The translations under genes were made by a program, and so were the position numbers. DNA of 64,000 nucleotides. It comes from Gnetum montanum (Eukaryota > Streptophyta > Gnetopsida > Gnetales > Gnetaceae). The notes under the pieces are model-generated. The model did not search any database, was not told where the DNA came from, and worked only from the letters and a program-made list of their open reading frames with translations. The DNA lies in the NCBI GenBank assembly GCA_015680685.1, contig MNCI01016594.1:565192-629191 (forward strand), written 5' to 3'. This document shows, piece by piece, positions 11,401 to 23,292 of the stretch (the stretch's first letter is position 1; every line of letters begins with the position of its first letter).

Positions 11401-13053
11401 GGGGCTCTTGTTGGTAAGGAAAATCCTTCTATTGACGAGGAGGACATTTTTGGAGATGAAGAGGAGTCTCCTATGGATGAAGAGGATGCTAGTGCCTCAA
11501 AAGGAAAGGCTCCAGCAAATAAAGAAGAAGCTCGCATTGACTTGGAAGGGACCTCTACTAAGGATGCTGCCATCATTTTGAGTTAGAAAGGAGAGGAACT
11601 GCAATTAGACGTTGGTGAGTTTGATAATACATTTGATGATGTGTTGATAGGCGATCCCCTCGTTATCACCCCTGAGGGTTTGCTAGGTAGGAGCCCTCAT
11701 ACTATCATTTGCTTTACTCATAGCCTTGTCATAGTTCACCTTGGTCGTTGCTGACGTGTTTAGTTGTATGACAGACACCACTGTTAATGTTTCAGGACCC
11801 CCTCTGATTCATGTGGAACCATGGGCCGAGACCCCTAATAAGCTTATATTCATGTAGGGGGTCATCGACGACATGTTCGACCATCTCAAGCAGGTCGATC
11901 TTGAAGTGGGTAAGTAGCTACGCTAGGAACTTTCATGTTGCTACGCTAGATGCCTTGAGTTTGCTAACCTTGCTATGCTAATGTGACTGATGCGTTGTTT
12001 GTGTGGTCATAGCCTCTTAACTCAAATGGGACCCGACATAGGTGTTAAAGGTTGGTGCAATGCCTACATTCTCGTCTGAAATGGCCGAGGTGCTTCATTG
12101 CATATACGACGAGGCTAGCAAATGCACTTTGCACTCAGCATGCTCCTTGTGAGAGTGTAGGCATGTCAATGAGGACCTATGGAAATAGGTCTAGAAGGCT
12201 GAAAAATAGAAGGCTGAACTAAGCACCAAAGTGGGAGACCTCAAATCGAGGAACAAATTCCTCATGGTCCATGATAGTAATGATGGCAGTTGGCGCACGA
12301 CTGTGATAGATTATGCTAGATATTGGACAGTCATGTGACACAACAATGAAGCCACCTGAGAACAAATAGAACAATGGATGCAGATGGACTTGTTGGCCCA
12401 GAAGAACCAAGACTGAAAAGATTATAGTGCTAGAGATTATGAGTGGGGGCAGTCCCAGAAAAACCATAAACACATGTATAAACTTGAATGTGCCACATAC
12501 CGTAAACTATACAGGGATTCTTTTGGAGAGGTGTTTACTTATAAAGCATTCATAAATGCCATTGGAACTTCTAAGGCCTATAAAAAGTTCATGGAGTAGG
12601 TAAAGGTCATTGAATATCCTAAACAGGAAGTGGATCTTTCCACAGGTGAGACCGCTACCGCCTCTTCTCCAGGATCACTGAGATGGATAATCATCAAAAC
12701 GGAGAAAGCCATTGTAGATGCTAAACCAAGTGATAGACATTGGGAAAATATCATGGAGGAGGAGGTTTGGCATTGCCTCAGGCTCTATTTGGATCGCATA
12801 CCTTTCGAAACGGAAGTAGGGCCATCTCGGGTTAGTCACTTTTTGCTATAGAAAAAGCTTATGCTAGCTTTCATGTGTTGCTCTAGCGTACTACTTCACT
12901 TTTATAATGCAGGCTCTAGATGAAGATGCAGGGCCCATAGAGGGTAGAAATAAAGAGTTAGGAGAGGGAAATGTAAAGGAAGATGATGCAGAAGGGAATG
13001 ATGCAAGAGAAAATGATGTAGGAGAAGATGATGCAGGTGAAGATAACCCATGA
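8491..13053 (+). pseudogene. E1 antisense multi-exon gene (aORF), function unknown
   Basis: A spliced gene lies opposite to gag-pol. The candidate start at 8491 opens a short basic exon ending near 8609 at a GTAGG donor. Further exons are visible at about 9151-9600, 9683-9958 (AG acceptor and GTAAGT donor), 10094-10870 onward, an acidic exon 11280-11690, 12010-12840, and the last exon 12913-13053, which ends in TGA. The protein has a segment resembling DLF-x-V-x-DG and WLG (10390-10560), an acidic hinge, then a region with conserved RYW, WGQ and KNHKH blocks (12290-12480) and a short acidic tail. The same blocks recur in E3 and partly in E5 and E4. In-frame stops show decay. The DLFGVPVDG-type block faintly recalls plant mobile domain or Transposase_32-type proteins, but I cannot assign a family. 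Exon edges are approximate. Confidence 0.65.
8990..9130. repeat. ACGCT words in intron 1 of E1 antisense gene
   Basis: Repeated GCTACGCTATG and GCTATGCTA words occur in the intron before the exon at 9151. They are the same words that fill E1's LTR. Similar words occur in later introns (9610-9650, 11190-11225, 11920-11980, 12855-12892) but not in the exons. Confidence 0.7.
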
Positions 13054-13189
13054 AAACATGGGATTTTTGAAATTTTGAGTTTTTTGTAAAAATTTTGCAA
13101 AAATTGGAAAACATTTAATGAATTAAATTTTGAAAGAAAATTGGTTTAATCCTATGTTATGTTTTTGCTTTTGATGTTTTAGTTTTAGG

Positions 13190-13402
13190 AAATTTTGGGC
13201 CCTTGCTAGTTTTAGGCCATTTCAAGCTGTCAAATGTGATGTAAATAGAAGAAACTTTGCCAGTTTTAGGCCTTAGCGGGTCATATATAGTTTTAGGCCA
13301 TTTCGGGTTGTCGCTAGTTTTAGGCCATTTCAGGCCATGACATGGTAGCATAGTTTTAGGCCATTTCGGGCCATGGAATAACATAGTTTTAGGCCATTTC
13401 AG
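13190..13402 (-). repeat. E1 RR1 hairpin array between protease and antisense gene
   Basis: About six units of TAGTTTTAGGCCATTTC on the plus strand. On the sense strand these are GGCC or GGCN hairpins followed by TAAAACTA. The array lies between two convergent units: the antisense gene ends at 13053 and protease ends at 13570. Confidence 0.8.
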
Positions 13403-13569
13403 ACCATTTTGTGATAAGAAAGTGATACGTTAATGATTTAGAGAATGGCTAATTAGTACCTAGCGTAGGTGGATGGATGCAAAACAAAAAAGTGGTAAAT
13501 ATACAAAGGATGGCGACTGGGCAAGAGGCAGTGGGGTTACTACACTATGCGTAGCTACTTCTTGACCCA

Positions 13570-15098
13570 TCATGGATTGGGCGAGGTGTAAGGCTGAGGT
13601 GCTTTGCCACGACCTTCGTCTACGTCGTTTTCCTCTATTTGGAAGGGCAACTTAGTCCATGCGTCTTCATTTTCTGAACCAGCATGCTAAGCCGGTTCTC
13701 TTGTCAAATGGTTTGTGTGTACAAAGACAAGCACTTCACTCTTAGAGGTTACAACCTCTGAGCCCTGTTCCATGTCTATGTTGTTGATAGCTTGTGTTGC
13801 TACCTCATCATCATGGATTACCACCTCGTTGCCTACATAGGGTAGATGGATCTCCTAATTAATGGATGAAGAGACAGCCCTAAGTTGCACTAACCATGAC
13901 CTCCCTAAGATCAGGTTAAACCCGAGCATCTCTTCAACTACGATGAACGTTGTGTTCGTGGGGAACTAGTCCCCTACCACGAAGTCAATGTGGACCTTTC
14001 CCTTTATCACAACCCATGCCCCATTGAACAACTTTAAGAAAGATGTTGTTGTGGGTTTGATTTGGTCGACAAAACCCAGCTTGTCCACAATAGGGAAAGT
14101 GATGAAATTTATAGTAGCCCCATCATCAACATGTACCCTTCGGATCTTATGTTCACTGACCCAGATTGTGATGGATAGAGGTGCTGTAGTCACATGACCC
14201 TTTTTAGGATCTTCCCTAATGGAACCATCGAAAAATGTTAGTTGGGATGGCTTTGGATCTGCAGGTGCAGAAGGAAGCATGGCTGAATGGATTGTCTTCT
14301 CTTTCATTGGCATGTTCTCGTCAACTGAAATTGTCGTTAACATGCAAACCAAAGCCTCATGGTATGTGGTAGATGTCATGATTAGGTCGTATAGGCTCAG
14401 CGTAATGTTTTTTTATTTTAGAGCTTGCTTGACCTAGGTGAGGGCACTTAAGAGGTCTTGGCCATTTTCCGATTTACTGCCTTTCTCTTCTATTTGTCCT
14501 AGAAGATGAATTTCCCTAGGAGGAACAGCCTCAGATCTAGGTTCAGACTCTCTTGGATGAGGTGGTGAATACTATGCGGGCATAGCAACGTTATGTTTCA
14601 GCGACGAAGGCATAGATGTAGGGGGTGAGGGTGTAGGCTTGGAAGTACCTGGGGTAGTACTTTCCCTTGACGTCTCACCTATGAAGCACACTTCTCATTT
14701 CCTAGGATGAGAAGGCTATGAAGCTGCTGTATGCAGGGTGGGGGCTATTGCATGGCTTGGCCTCCTAATAATGAAAGGAGCTAATGGTTTTAGAGTATGA
14801 GGTGGTGGTGCAGCTCTACTAATAGGTGGTGCAGGGGTAGATGCCTAGGGAGGGACTCTCAAGATGAAAGGTTGTTGCAGACTTTGATTAGCCACTGGTG
14901 GTGTTGGTGCACTACGCTGAGGCACATGGACTACAAACAGCTACTTGTGTGGTCTAGGATTATTGTCAACCTCGATGGTGTTGATGATGTAACCAGTGTT
15001 GTTGGCATTGAGGGGGGTTAGTGTAGATGTGCAGAAATTGATTCTTAGGATGTATTGGATTGCTTTTGTCTAGCACCAATTTTCCTTGATCAATCATC
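13570..15098 (-). pseudogene. E1 protease and gag-protease linker (broken)
   Basis: The minus-strand frame from 14379 carries a retropepsin. Its active-site region reads VDDGA near 14125, where the family norm is D-T/S-G, and is followed by the conserved flap and FNLILG-type helix. The frame ends at TGA 13570-13572. Upstream, to 15098, is a Pro-rich linker with several stops. It carries three copies of a P-F-[VI]-[IVL]-x-V-P-like peptide (about 14790-14965). At 15098 the knuckle helix of gag is cut by E2; the other half of the same codon neighbourhood continues at 25631. Confidence 0.8.
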
Positions 15099-15103
15099 CT
15101 TTG

Positions 15104-17416
15104 TGAAAACACCACAAAATTTTGGCCTAGCACTTTTAGATAGGATTCAAGCTAAGTCATGCTACTGCCCAACATGAGTATCGCATGACCAAACTTAAGA
15201 GCCTCCAAAATAGCATGAAATGACACACAATTGAATAGGAAAAGTCCCCCTGGGGCCCATAGGTGATTGCTCCAACTCCCAGAATCCAAAATCTAGGGTT
15301 TTAGGCTCAAAATGCATGGTTTTTGCTGTATACACGTTGGTCACATTGTGGTCACACTGCCCAGTGTAAGACCAGCATGTGTACAGCGTAACCAACTTCT
15401 AGAGCCCCAAAATCAAGTCCAAAAAGCCTAGATTCAAGCACATGGACCCTCCATAAGCTTCACTGATGCCCCCTATAGCTCTCGGCCTTTAGAACCTTGA
15501 AATTTGAACTCAGAATCACATGTTTTGAGCTACTTTTAGTTAGTCATGCTGAGGTCACACTACACAACGTGACCACAGCATGACCAAACAAGAATAGCTT
15601 AATTTAGGGACCTCCAGGTAGAATTTTGACATGAATTCAACTCCCGGGAGCTAGGCAGCACTTGTACATGTTCACAATCTCTAGAAAATAAAAATTTTGG
15701 CCTCAAACATGGTACTTTCAGTTGGTCATGTTGAGGTCATGTTGCACAGCATGACCACAGCGTGACCAAGCAAACATAGGGCACATCAAGTAGTTTCAAG
15801 TCCAATTTCGACATGAACTCAACCCGTAGGGGACAAGCAACAATTGTACTAACTCTCAGGCTTCAGAAAATCAAGATTTGAGCTTCAAATGTGTCATTTT
15901 CAGTTGGTCACGTTGAGGTCATGCTGCACAGCGTGACCAAACAAAAATAGGGTAAATCAACCATTTTCAGGCATCATCTTTAACATTTGAGCAACCCCCA
16001 AGGATAGGTATCACTTGTACATGTTCACAGGCTTCAGAAGCTCACAATTTGTCCCTCAAATGTGGCATTTTCAGTTGGTCATGCTGAGGTCATGCTGTGT
16101 AGCGTGACCATAGCATGACTAAACCAAACGGGTCCAAAACAACAATAAAATGGAGTCAAATTTAGCATCCAGGTCACCCTGGAGAGTAGGCAGTAGTTGA
16201 GCATCAACAAATAGGCATCAGCATTCAAACATCAGCTCAAAATAGGGCATAAACAGTTGGCCATGCTGAGGTCACACTGGGCAGTGTGACCACAACATGA
16301 GCAAGAAAACATGTGCCAAAAAATCCTCCAAATTATCTCAAAATAGACATGTAGAACCCTCTTGACCTCAGGCATGTAGATCCACTCTGAAAATGGGTCT
16401 CACAGGTCAAAAATGGGCTCAAAATGCATCATGAACATTGGACATGCTAATGGTCACGTTGGCACGTTGACACCAACATATCCACAATGTAAATGCTTGG
16501 ACACGTTGGGCACTGACACGCTAGGATGCTGGACGCTAGATTGCAGATGTTGATGCTAGGACATGCTATAGACGAGCCAGATCCATGCATGCTGGAAGCT
16601 TTGGTAGAGCAAAAATAGCACAGATCTGTAGATCTAGAGGCTAGACATCCAGATCCACTCTTGTACTTTAACATTCTTTGTAAATTTTGCATTTTCAGCG
16701 TATCAAGCTCTTACGCTATGTATTACACATGGCAGAGTAAGAGATCTTGGTCATGCTACACCCTGTACATTGTAAAATTCTATGCATTTGGTCAAAACGT
16801 TCACACCTATTGCCTGATTTGCATTTCCCGCATCTCACACCTATTGCTCAAACCTGCATAAATACCCTAATCTCACACTAAACCAAGGTTGGTAATTCTA
16901 AACACACAAGAGCATAAAACTCTGGGAAAATTTTACCATACAAAACTTGGTCACGCTGAGCAACTTTGAGCATCCAAATCTTACACATTGGACACTTTGG
17001 AGTTAGAAGCCTGCACTCTCCCAACGTCTGCAACACCTTTCACATCAAGGCTAAACGTTCGTCTTGCAATCATTCTACAACTACATTCTGACTAGTGCAC
17101 TTCTTTGTAATTTTCAATCAATACAGATAGTTACATTTTTTCCAATCATGTTTACAGTTTACATTATTTTCTATTTATGTTGTTTACACCTTGTTTGCAC
17201 TTTCCACGTTTACGTTTGTTTATGATAACTCGGTGCACTGCCATTGAGTATGCTAGGGGAAGTCCTTGTTTGATCTGTGTGTAGACCATTCAAGGCACTC
17301 TACCTTCATTTTTTCAGCTTGCCCTCACGCGAAGGCAAGGTCCTCTGTATCTCTTTGGAGATCTTTAGGCATTCATTTTTTCTTCCAGCCTTATGTTGAC
17401 GATTTTGGATGGTACA
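15104..17416 (+). repeat. E2 5' LTR
   Basis: Runs from TGAAAACACCAC to GGTACA, 2,313 bp. A TATA-like CATAAATA lies at 16857-16864. The upstream two thirds is made of spaced copies of GGTCACGCTGAGGTCATGCT and CAGCGTGACC, forming inverted repeats roughly every 180 bp (for example about 15343-15392, 15545-15585, 15723-15765, 15903-15937, 16076-16119, 16259-16298). The distal part, with TACGCTAGGGGAAGTCC, resembles the 3' parts of other LTRs here. Confidence 0.92.
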
Positions 17417-17421
17417 GTTAT

Positions 17422-17440
17422 TGGCGCTAGAAGGAGGGCC
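17422..17440 (+). other. E2 primer binding site (tRNA-Asn)
   Basis: TGGCGCTAGAAGGAGGGCC lies five bases after the LTR. Its reverse complement matches the 3' end of plant tRNA-Asn(GUU) including CCA, as I know that tRNA from general knowledge. The same site is seen in E5, E3 and, mutated, in E4. Confidence 0.85.
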
Positions 17441-17825
17441 ACTTCTATTTGCATTCCATTTGCCTGTCCACAGTGTTCAGCATTTGGCATACAGCATCCA
17501 CAAACTAATCATTGCTAATTCAAATTGTTCACAACTCTCCATAGTGCCCACATGTTGAGCACAACATCTACACACTGTACCCCAGCGTACACACACTCCC
17601 CTCAGCTTGCAAACATTGAACCCCTACTCATAGACTCTGTCTAAATGCTGTTCTTGGCTTGCACATGCTGCCCTCTATTGGCACACACTACACTTAGTGT
17701 CCAACACATTGTCCTCTGCTAGCACACATTGCAGACTCTGTCTAGAATCCTATCCCTGGCATACACATGCTATGCTCAGCATACACATGTTGTGCCTTAG
17801 CCTCAGATGTTGTACCTAGTTTCCA

Positions 17826-18062
17826 TATGCTAGATAGTTAGTCATGCTGTAGTTAGCCACACTGGATAGTTAGTCACATTGCAGTTGGTCACGCTGGATA
17901 GTTAGTCACGCTACAATTGGTCACACTGGATAGTTAGTCATGCTTTAGTTGGTCACGTTGGACAGTTAGTCATGCTGCAGTTAGTCATACTAGATGGTTA
18001 GTCATGCTGCAGTTAGTCACACTGGATGGTTGGTCACGCTGTAGACTTTTCACACTGTAGTC
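17826..18062 (+). repeat. Leader tandem repeat of E2
   Basis: Six or so imperfect copies, about 40 bp long, of GTTAGTCATGCTGCAG and TTAGTCACACTGGATG. They are built on the GTCACGCT word that dominates this element's LTR, and lie between PBS and gag in the expected 5' leader. Confidence 0.75.
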
Positions 18063-18161
18063 TAGTCACATTGCATATGATGCATCCTTAGCCTAGACCA
18101 CACACTACACTTGTTGCTTTGTTGCCTTGTCTGTATCCTGCCTAGTCATACATCACCATGG

Positions 18162-21100
18162 AGTCTTCCTAGATCTCCAACACACATGCCCACGTAATCC
18201 TCACACAAGAAAAGTATCACTACATCTGTGTGAAGATTCAGGCCAACCTTCCCATTGACCACATAGAGAAGGAAGAGAAATGAAATGTTGAGCGCATATA
18301 CATGCGGGGTCATGAATTCACTCCCTCCATATATGACATCATTCCCCTTTCTGAGCCCCAATACCGATTCATCTCCCAGCTCCTTATGGCAAGGAGCCAA
18401 AACTCACGGTGACCCACTGAGGAGCCCCAAAACCAAGATGAGGAAGATGCCTTCGTGGCACAATCTAAACATGAGAATTCATATTACACCCTCAGTCCCC
18501 ATGCCTACGTAAACCCATCACTCCATCCTTGCATGGGATAGACGATCCCTCACCAAGCATCAACGAGCACACAAGCACCAGTATCCTAATAGAGATTACC
18601 CACATCCATCTCCACCCAGTACATACCGCAAGTACAAACACATGGAGCCCCTTTCATCACTTAATCTTCGCACATCCAGGGTGTCACTTCATAGTTTGTG
18701 GCTAGGCAAGGAACCATACCCATTTTTTAACAACCCACTCACTTCAACGTGTCACACCCCACAACCACAAATTTGAATGTTTCTCCACAACAACAAATGA
18801 CAACCCAACAATCTCCCCAACCAACTAATCTGCCTACCGTCGAAGAGTGGGCAAAAGCCAAACAAATGATGCAACTGTTAGCTGAAGAGGTAAAGCACCT
18901 CAAAATGGCAAACACTGAACAAGTTAAAGTACTAGACTTCTACCAAGATGATCCAATTAGCTCTTTATTACCACCATTAGCTTTACCCAAGGGAATCACA
19001 CTCCCACAGTTAACCAAGTACAACAGGAAGGGAGACTCGAATGCCCACTTGGTAACATTTCGATCAGAGACCCTATTGCTTCAAGATTGGCCATATGCAA
19101 TCCTACGCATGTTCGTCATATCCCTAATGGAAAGTGCCTTAGATTGGTACTGAGCCCTACCATGTAAATCCATATCCTCTCTGGAGGATGTATTACATTA
19201 GTTCATCATCCGGTTTAAGTATAACCTCAAGCTTGAGACCACACTAGACACTCTGATACAGGTGAAACAAGGGCCACTAGAGCCTGTGTAGAGGTTCCTT
19301 CAAAGATGAAGTGCAGCCCTTAACAAACTTCATTAGCCCATCCCTGAAACGTATTTGCTTATGATTTTTAAGGGAGCCATGAATGACTTCATTAGGTTAA
19401 AACTGTACTACCTAAGCGCTCAAACTTTGAGCCAAGCCTTCATGTAGATCAAGAACATTGAACAAGCTACACAAACTAGCAATGAACCCACCTATGTGGC
19501 TTACAAGAACCAACACGTTTCCAAACAATAGAAAATAATGGAAACTGTAGCCACAAGCACAAAAACAACAAATACCAGTACCAACCCACCTGCAATGATC
19601 GAGGCCACCCTAAGGCCCAACTTTTAGTGCAAGGATCTCTCTAAGTATATGCCGCTACCCACGCGACCCTTTGAACTACTAGAGTAACTCCTCAAAACTG
19701 GGCAAATCCAATACAAACAAGTAGTGGAGAATGAATGTCAAAGACACGACAAGTACTACGAGCTACTAAGGAACCTCACCTTAGCAGTGCCAAACGAGCC
19801 CCCGGTCCCACGACACTTCAAGTTAGATCAATTCTGTCACTACCACTAGATGTTCAGTCACAATACCGATAACTACCATACCTTAAAGGATGATCTTCAG
19901 ACAATGATAGAATGGGGACAACTCAACATCAACTCCCTAAGTTGACCTAGCACAAATGATGCCTCCTATGTCATAAACTCCATTAGCATAGGAAGCAAGC
20001 CCAAACCTATGTGGTAACCTTTCGTGATCCATGTGCCTCTCATCAAGGCAATGATCCCCTCCACCTCCATGAGCAAGAGGCCTCCCATTGTCATCTAGGT
20101 GCCACCTTGAGCACCTGTAAAACCTTTCATGGTCAAAGTACCACTGCAATCATCTGCCAGGATGTTAAACTAGCATGATGCACTAACTACAATCGCAAAG
20201 AAACCTTTCATAAAGGTGCCAGCATGCGATGGCCCCTCACCTACTCAAAGCCCAACCATAGGCAACATCTCAACCTCTTCTCCCTCAAGAGTCAACCTTG
20301 CCAACAACATGGGTAAGCCTACCAAATGGTAGTAGAAGAGGACAAACGAACAACGAACAACATCCACATCCAAAACAAAGGCCACACCAAGCAAGCAACA
20401 ATTGAATGCTGGGGCCCCTGCCCCTAATCTCAAGCAAACCAGGTCCAAGCCCTCTACGCAAGAAGCCCATCCCTCAACCCACACAAAGGAAGACAAATCC
20501 AACACAATGACCAACAACACAAACTTCATAGCTATACTAGCCTAGGTAAACCAAAGGCTCAAACAGAAGAACACAATGATGAGCTTGTACGACCTGGTCA
20601 TGACTTCAGCTGCTTACCGCGAAGCCTTGGCTCAAACATTAGCATCCATTCCTATTATGGAGGACATCCCTGCAAATGAGGAATCCATCTGTGCAATGAT
20701 TTCACAACACACACCACAACGATTGGGTTCAAACACCTTAGCCTTCCACGATGATGCAATTAAAGTCAACCCCAAATGAGGGGAGGTCATAACATCTCCA
20801 TTTTCGATTAGCGTACGTGTTGGGCAATGTACCATTCGTAGAGTGCATGTTGATAACAGTGTAGCAACGAACGTAGTTTCATACTCTGTCATTGACAAAC
20901 TAGGCATGGCAGACGAGATCATACCAACAAATACCATGTTTTTGAAATCCTTCAATGGATCACATGTCATAGTTAAGGGCACAATCAACTTAGCCTTTGT
21001 GGTAGGAGAACAATTCCCCACCAGCGCAGAGTTCACTGTCATAGAAGAGATGCCAAGTTTCAACATGATTCTTGGTAGACCTTGGCTAGCCCAACAATAG

Positions 21101-21502
21101 GCTGTTTCCTCACTGATACATCAAGAAATCTGCCTTCCATACGAAGGTGGACAAGTCATCATACATGGCGATAACACTCCCTTTCAAGCCATCCACAACA
21201 TAGACATGTCACAAGTCTTGAAAGAAGAGTCTCTCGATGGAACACCCATGGTAACAAACACAATACCTAGAGCTAAAACACTTGAGTGAGTGGTAAAAAT
21301 CGAAAGCCTCCTAAAGCAATCAAAACCTAGCATGCCTCCTAGACCACGTCTAGATAGGAGACAACCACACAATCAAGGCTCCCCTGCGGCCAAAAACACG
21401 TTTGATCTCCACCCACTCTTCACCTTTGTTCATCATGCATACGTCACCTTCATTTGCATTGTACTAGCTTACGCGTTTACATGTGGCCCGAAAAGGCCTT
21501 AA
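18162..21502 (+). pseudogene. E2 gag-protease (broken)
   Basis: The candidate start ATG at 18162 opens a decayed N-terminal region (YHYICVKIQA block near 18210, GHEF-TPS-YDII block near 18308). A frame change follows, then the capsid (ORF 18749-19153 and beyond), a knuckle near 19833-19875, a linker with four P-F-[VI]-x-V-P-like peptides (about 20010-20225), and protease (20576-21280). The protease active site reads VDNSVATN (20849), so the catalytic glycine is lost. In-frame stops include 20777 (TGA) and 21098 (TAG). It matches gag-protease of E3 over its whole length. Confidence 0.85.
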
Positions 21503-21600
21503 ACTAGCCTATGGCCCAAAAAGGCCTTAAGCTAACACATGGCCTAGTACGGCTTTAAACTATCATGCATGACTTGAAAAGGCCTTAAACTACTACTTTT
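21478..21600 (+). repeat. E2 RR1 hairpin array
   Basis: Four units of GGCC-N6-GGCC or close variants, each followed by TTAAACTA or TTAAGCTA. Only about 115 bp separate it from RR3, where the other elements hold the antisense gene and pol. Confidence 0.75.
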
Positions 21601-21714
21601 CGCATTGTTTTCTATTTTGCTTGTGCATTTAGGATTTTTTTTTCAACAATTACTACTTGACATTGTGTTCTCTAGTTTTTTCTTTTGCAGGATCACCTAG
21701 ACGTACGTGTATGC

Positions 21715-22200
21715 ATCCACACATCGTCCTAGCATCATGAAGGTAAATTAATACCACATATTCGTCCTGGCATCATAACTGTAAACTAATACCACAAATT
21801 CGTCATGGCATCATGATGGTAAACTGATACCACAGATTCGTCCTGGCATCATGATGGTAAACTGATACCATAGATTCATCTTGACATCATGATGATAAAC
21901 TGATACCACATATTCGTCCTGGCATCATGACGATAAATTGATACCATAGAATGTCCTAGAGATATGACAATAAACTAACAGCATAGAACTCTGTTCGGTA
22001 TGACATTAAACTACGATATTTTTGTCTTCCAGAGTTCGCTAAGACTATAAACTAGCTTGCCTCTTCACAGTCTGCCATGACTATAAACTAGCACTACACC
22101 GTCTGCTACGACGCTAAACTGGCAATGTCCAAAGCATTATGACGTAAAACTAATCCATGACAGTCTGCTAAGACTATAAACTGGCAGCAGCATCACTAGC
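21715..22200 (+). repeat. E2 RR3 hairpin array
   Basis: About ten units. The first group is TTCGTCCTGGCATCATGATGGTAAACTGATACC-like, with a self-complementary CATCATGATG. The later group is GTC-N6-GAC or AGTC-N6-GACT followed by TAAACTAGCA, as at 22162-22175. It matches the post-pol array at 60855-61225. Confidence 0.78.
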
Positions 22201-23278
22201 CCATTGATTTGTTGCTACAATCAATGACTTGTCTTCATGATTCACCATGTGGACTCTGATGGCACCGATGCTGCTCACTTTGTTTGCCTGAATTTTAACA
22301 TGGTGCCTCCATCCCATTGGTTGTATTCATGTTTAAAGTGTTTTAGACTAACTCACTTGTGGTTTTCTTGTCCTCTTGGAGTTGTGTTTGTAGGATGATG
22401 CTCTGAGGTGTTTGCGCACGAATGCACTTCATCACAGTGACAAGGTACCACATTGTTCTTGACGCACGCAACCAGGTTAATCAATCTGCTCATGAGTACA
22501 CTCCTAGTTCCCAAATTCATCCCTTATTCTCAAACATGTCCTCCCTATCCTACTTAGTTACACCTCTTGAATACAATTGAACCACATTGTTACATACTAT
22601 AACTCCCCAAGTAGTTGCAACTGGCAACACAACATAGCACATGATACAACTACAAGCACACAAGCAAGAGTACAACACTAAAAAAATTCTCTTTCCAAAA
22701 AAAATGAAAGAGAAAAATAGATCCTAAGGCCATCGGCTCTTCCTATACAAGCCCTAGGTGGGAAGTTGTTTGTCTTGAAAGAAAAACACTCATGTATCAA
22801 GTAATCATGTCACACCACATCATCATGTGGCTTTGGCTACTGACAACAGGTTCCCTCTAACACTCCCAAGGGTCCTGTTTCTCCAAAGAATGCATCACCT
22901 CATCATGTGGCTTTGGCTGTTGATAACGGGGGCTCTTGAATATGATGCAAGAGTCTCGTTCCTCCAAAGGATGCACCTCCTATGCCTTGGTCCCAAGTCT
23001 GCTAGATACTAGTTGTCGACAAGGACCAACATGGCTTATTCACAAGAGCATTCCTCTCCCACCGTTAAACAAAACAATCCCTTGATCAATCCATGACCCG
23101 ATAGTTACAACCTGCTTCCCGTGCATCTCAAAACTTCATTTCCTGATCCAATGTACTTCTAAACACGGTGCGATGACATTCGGCCAGGTGCCCAACGGAC
23201 TGTGCTTGATGCCAAGTTGCTCGTGGTGTTTTGTACTTCTTTGTCGATGCCTCTTGGGTGGATTCCTCTAGGCATCAA
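22201..23278. other. E2 3' region
   Basis: No coding is recognisable. The 22370-22440 part (TGTCCTCTTGGAGTTGTG onward) matches 61410-61480 in the E3/E5 3' region, so it is a conserved piece of the lineage. It contains an 80-bp tandem duplication, listed separately. Confidence 0.5.
22821..22980 (+). repeat. 80-bp tandem duplication in E2 3' region
   Basis: Two diverged copies, 22821-22900 and 22901-22980, both starting CATCATGTGGCTTTGGCT and both containing CTCCAAAG-ATGCA-C near the end. Confidence 0.75.
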
Positions 23279-23292
23279 CAAAGAGGGTCCAA
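23279..23292 (+). other. E2 polypurine tract
   Basis: CAAAGAGGGTCCAA directly before the 3' LTR. Confidence 0.75.

Noticed and set aside
12891-13114. Minus-strand frames rich in His/Leu or Ser/Ala
   Set aside because: They are the reverse of the acidic last exon of the antisense gene.
13157-13384. Minus-strand frame encoding repeated KWPKT-like peptides
   Set aside because: It is a translation of the RR1 hairpin units; no start context or conservation as protein in E3 or E5.
15104-17416. Satellite DNA made of GTCACGCT repeats
   Set aside because: The repeats are bounded by LTR termini, recur in the paired LTR at 23293-25630 and are spaced by unique sequence.
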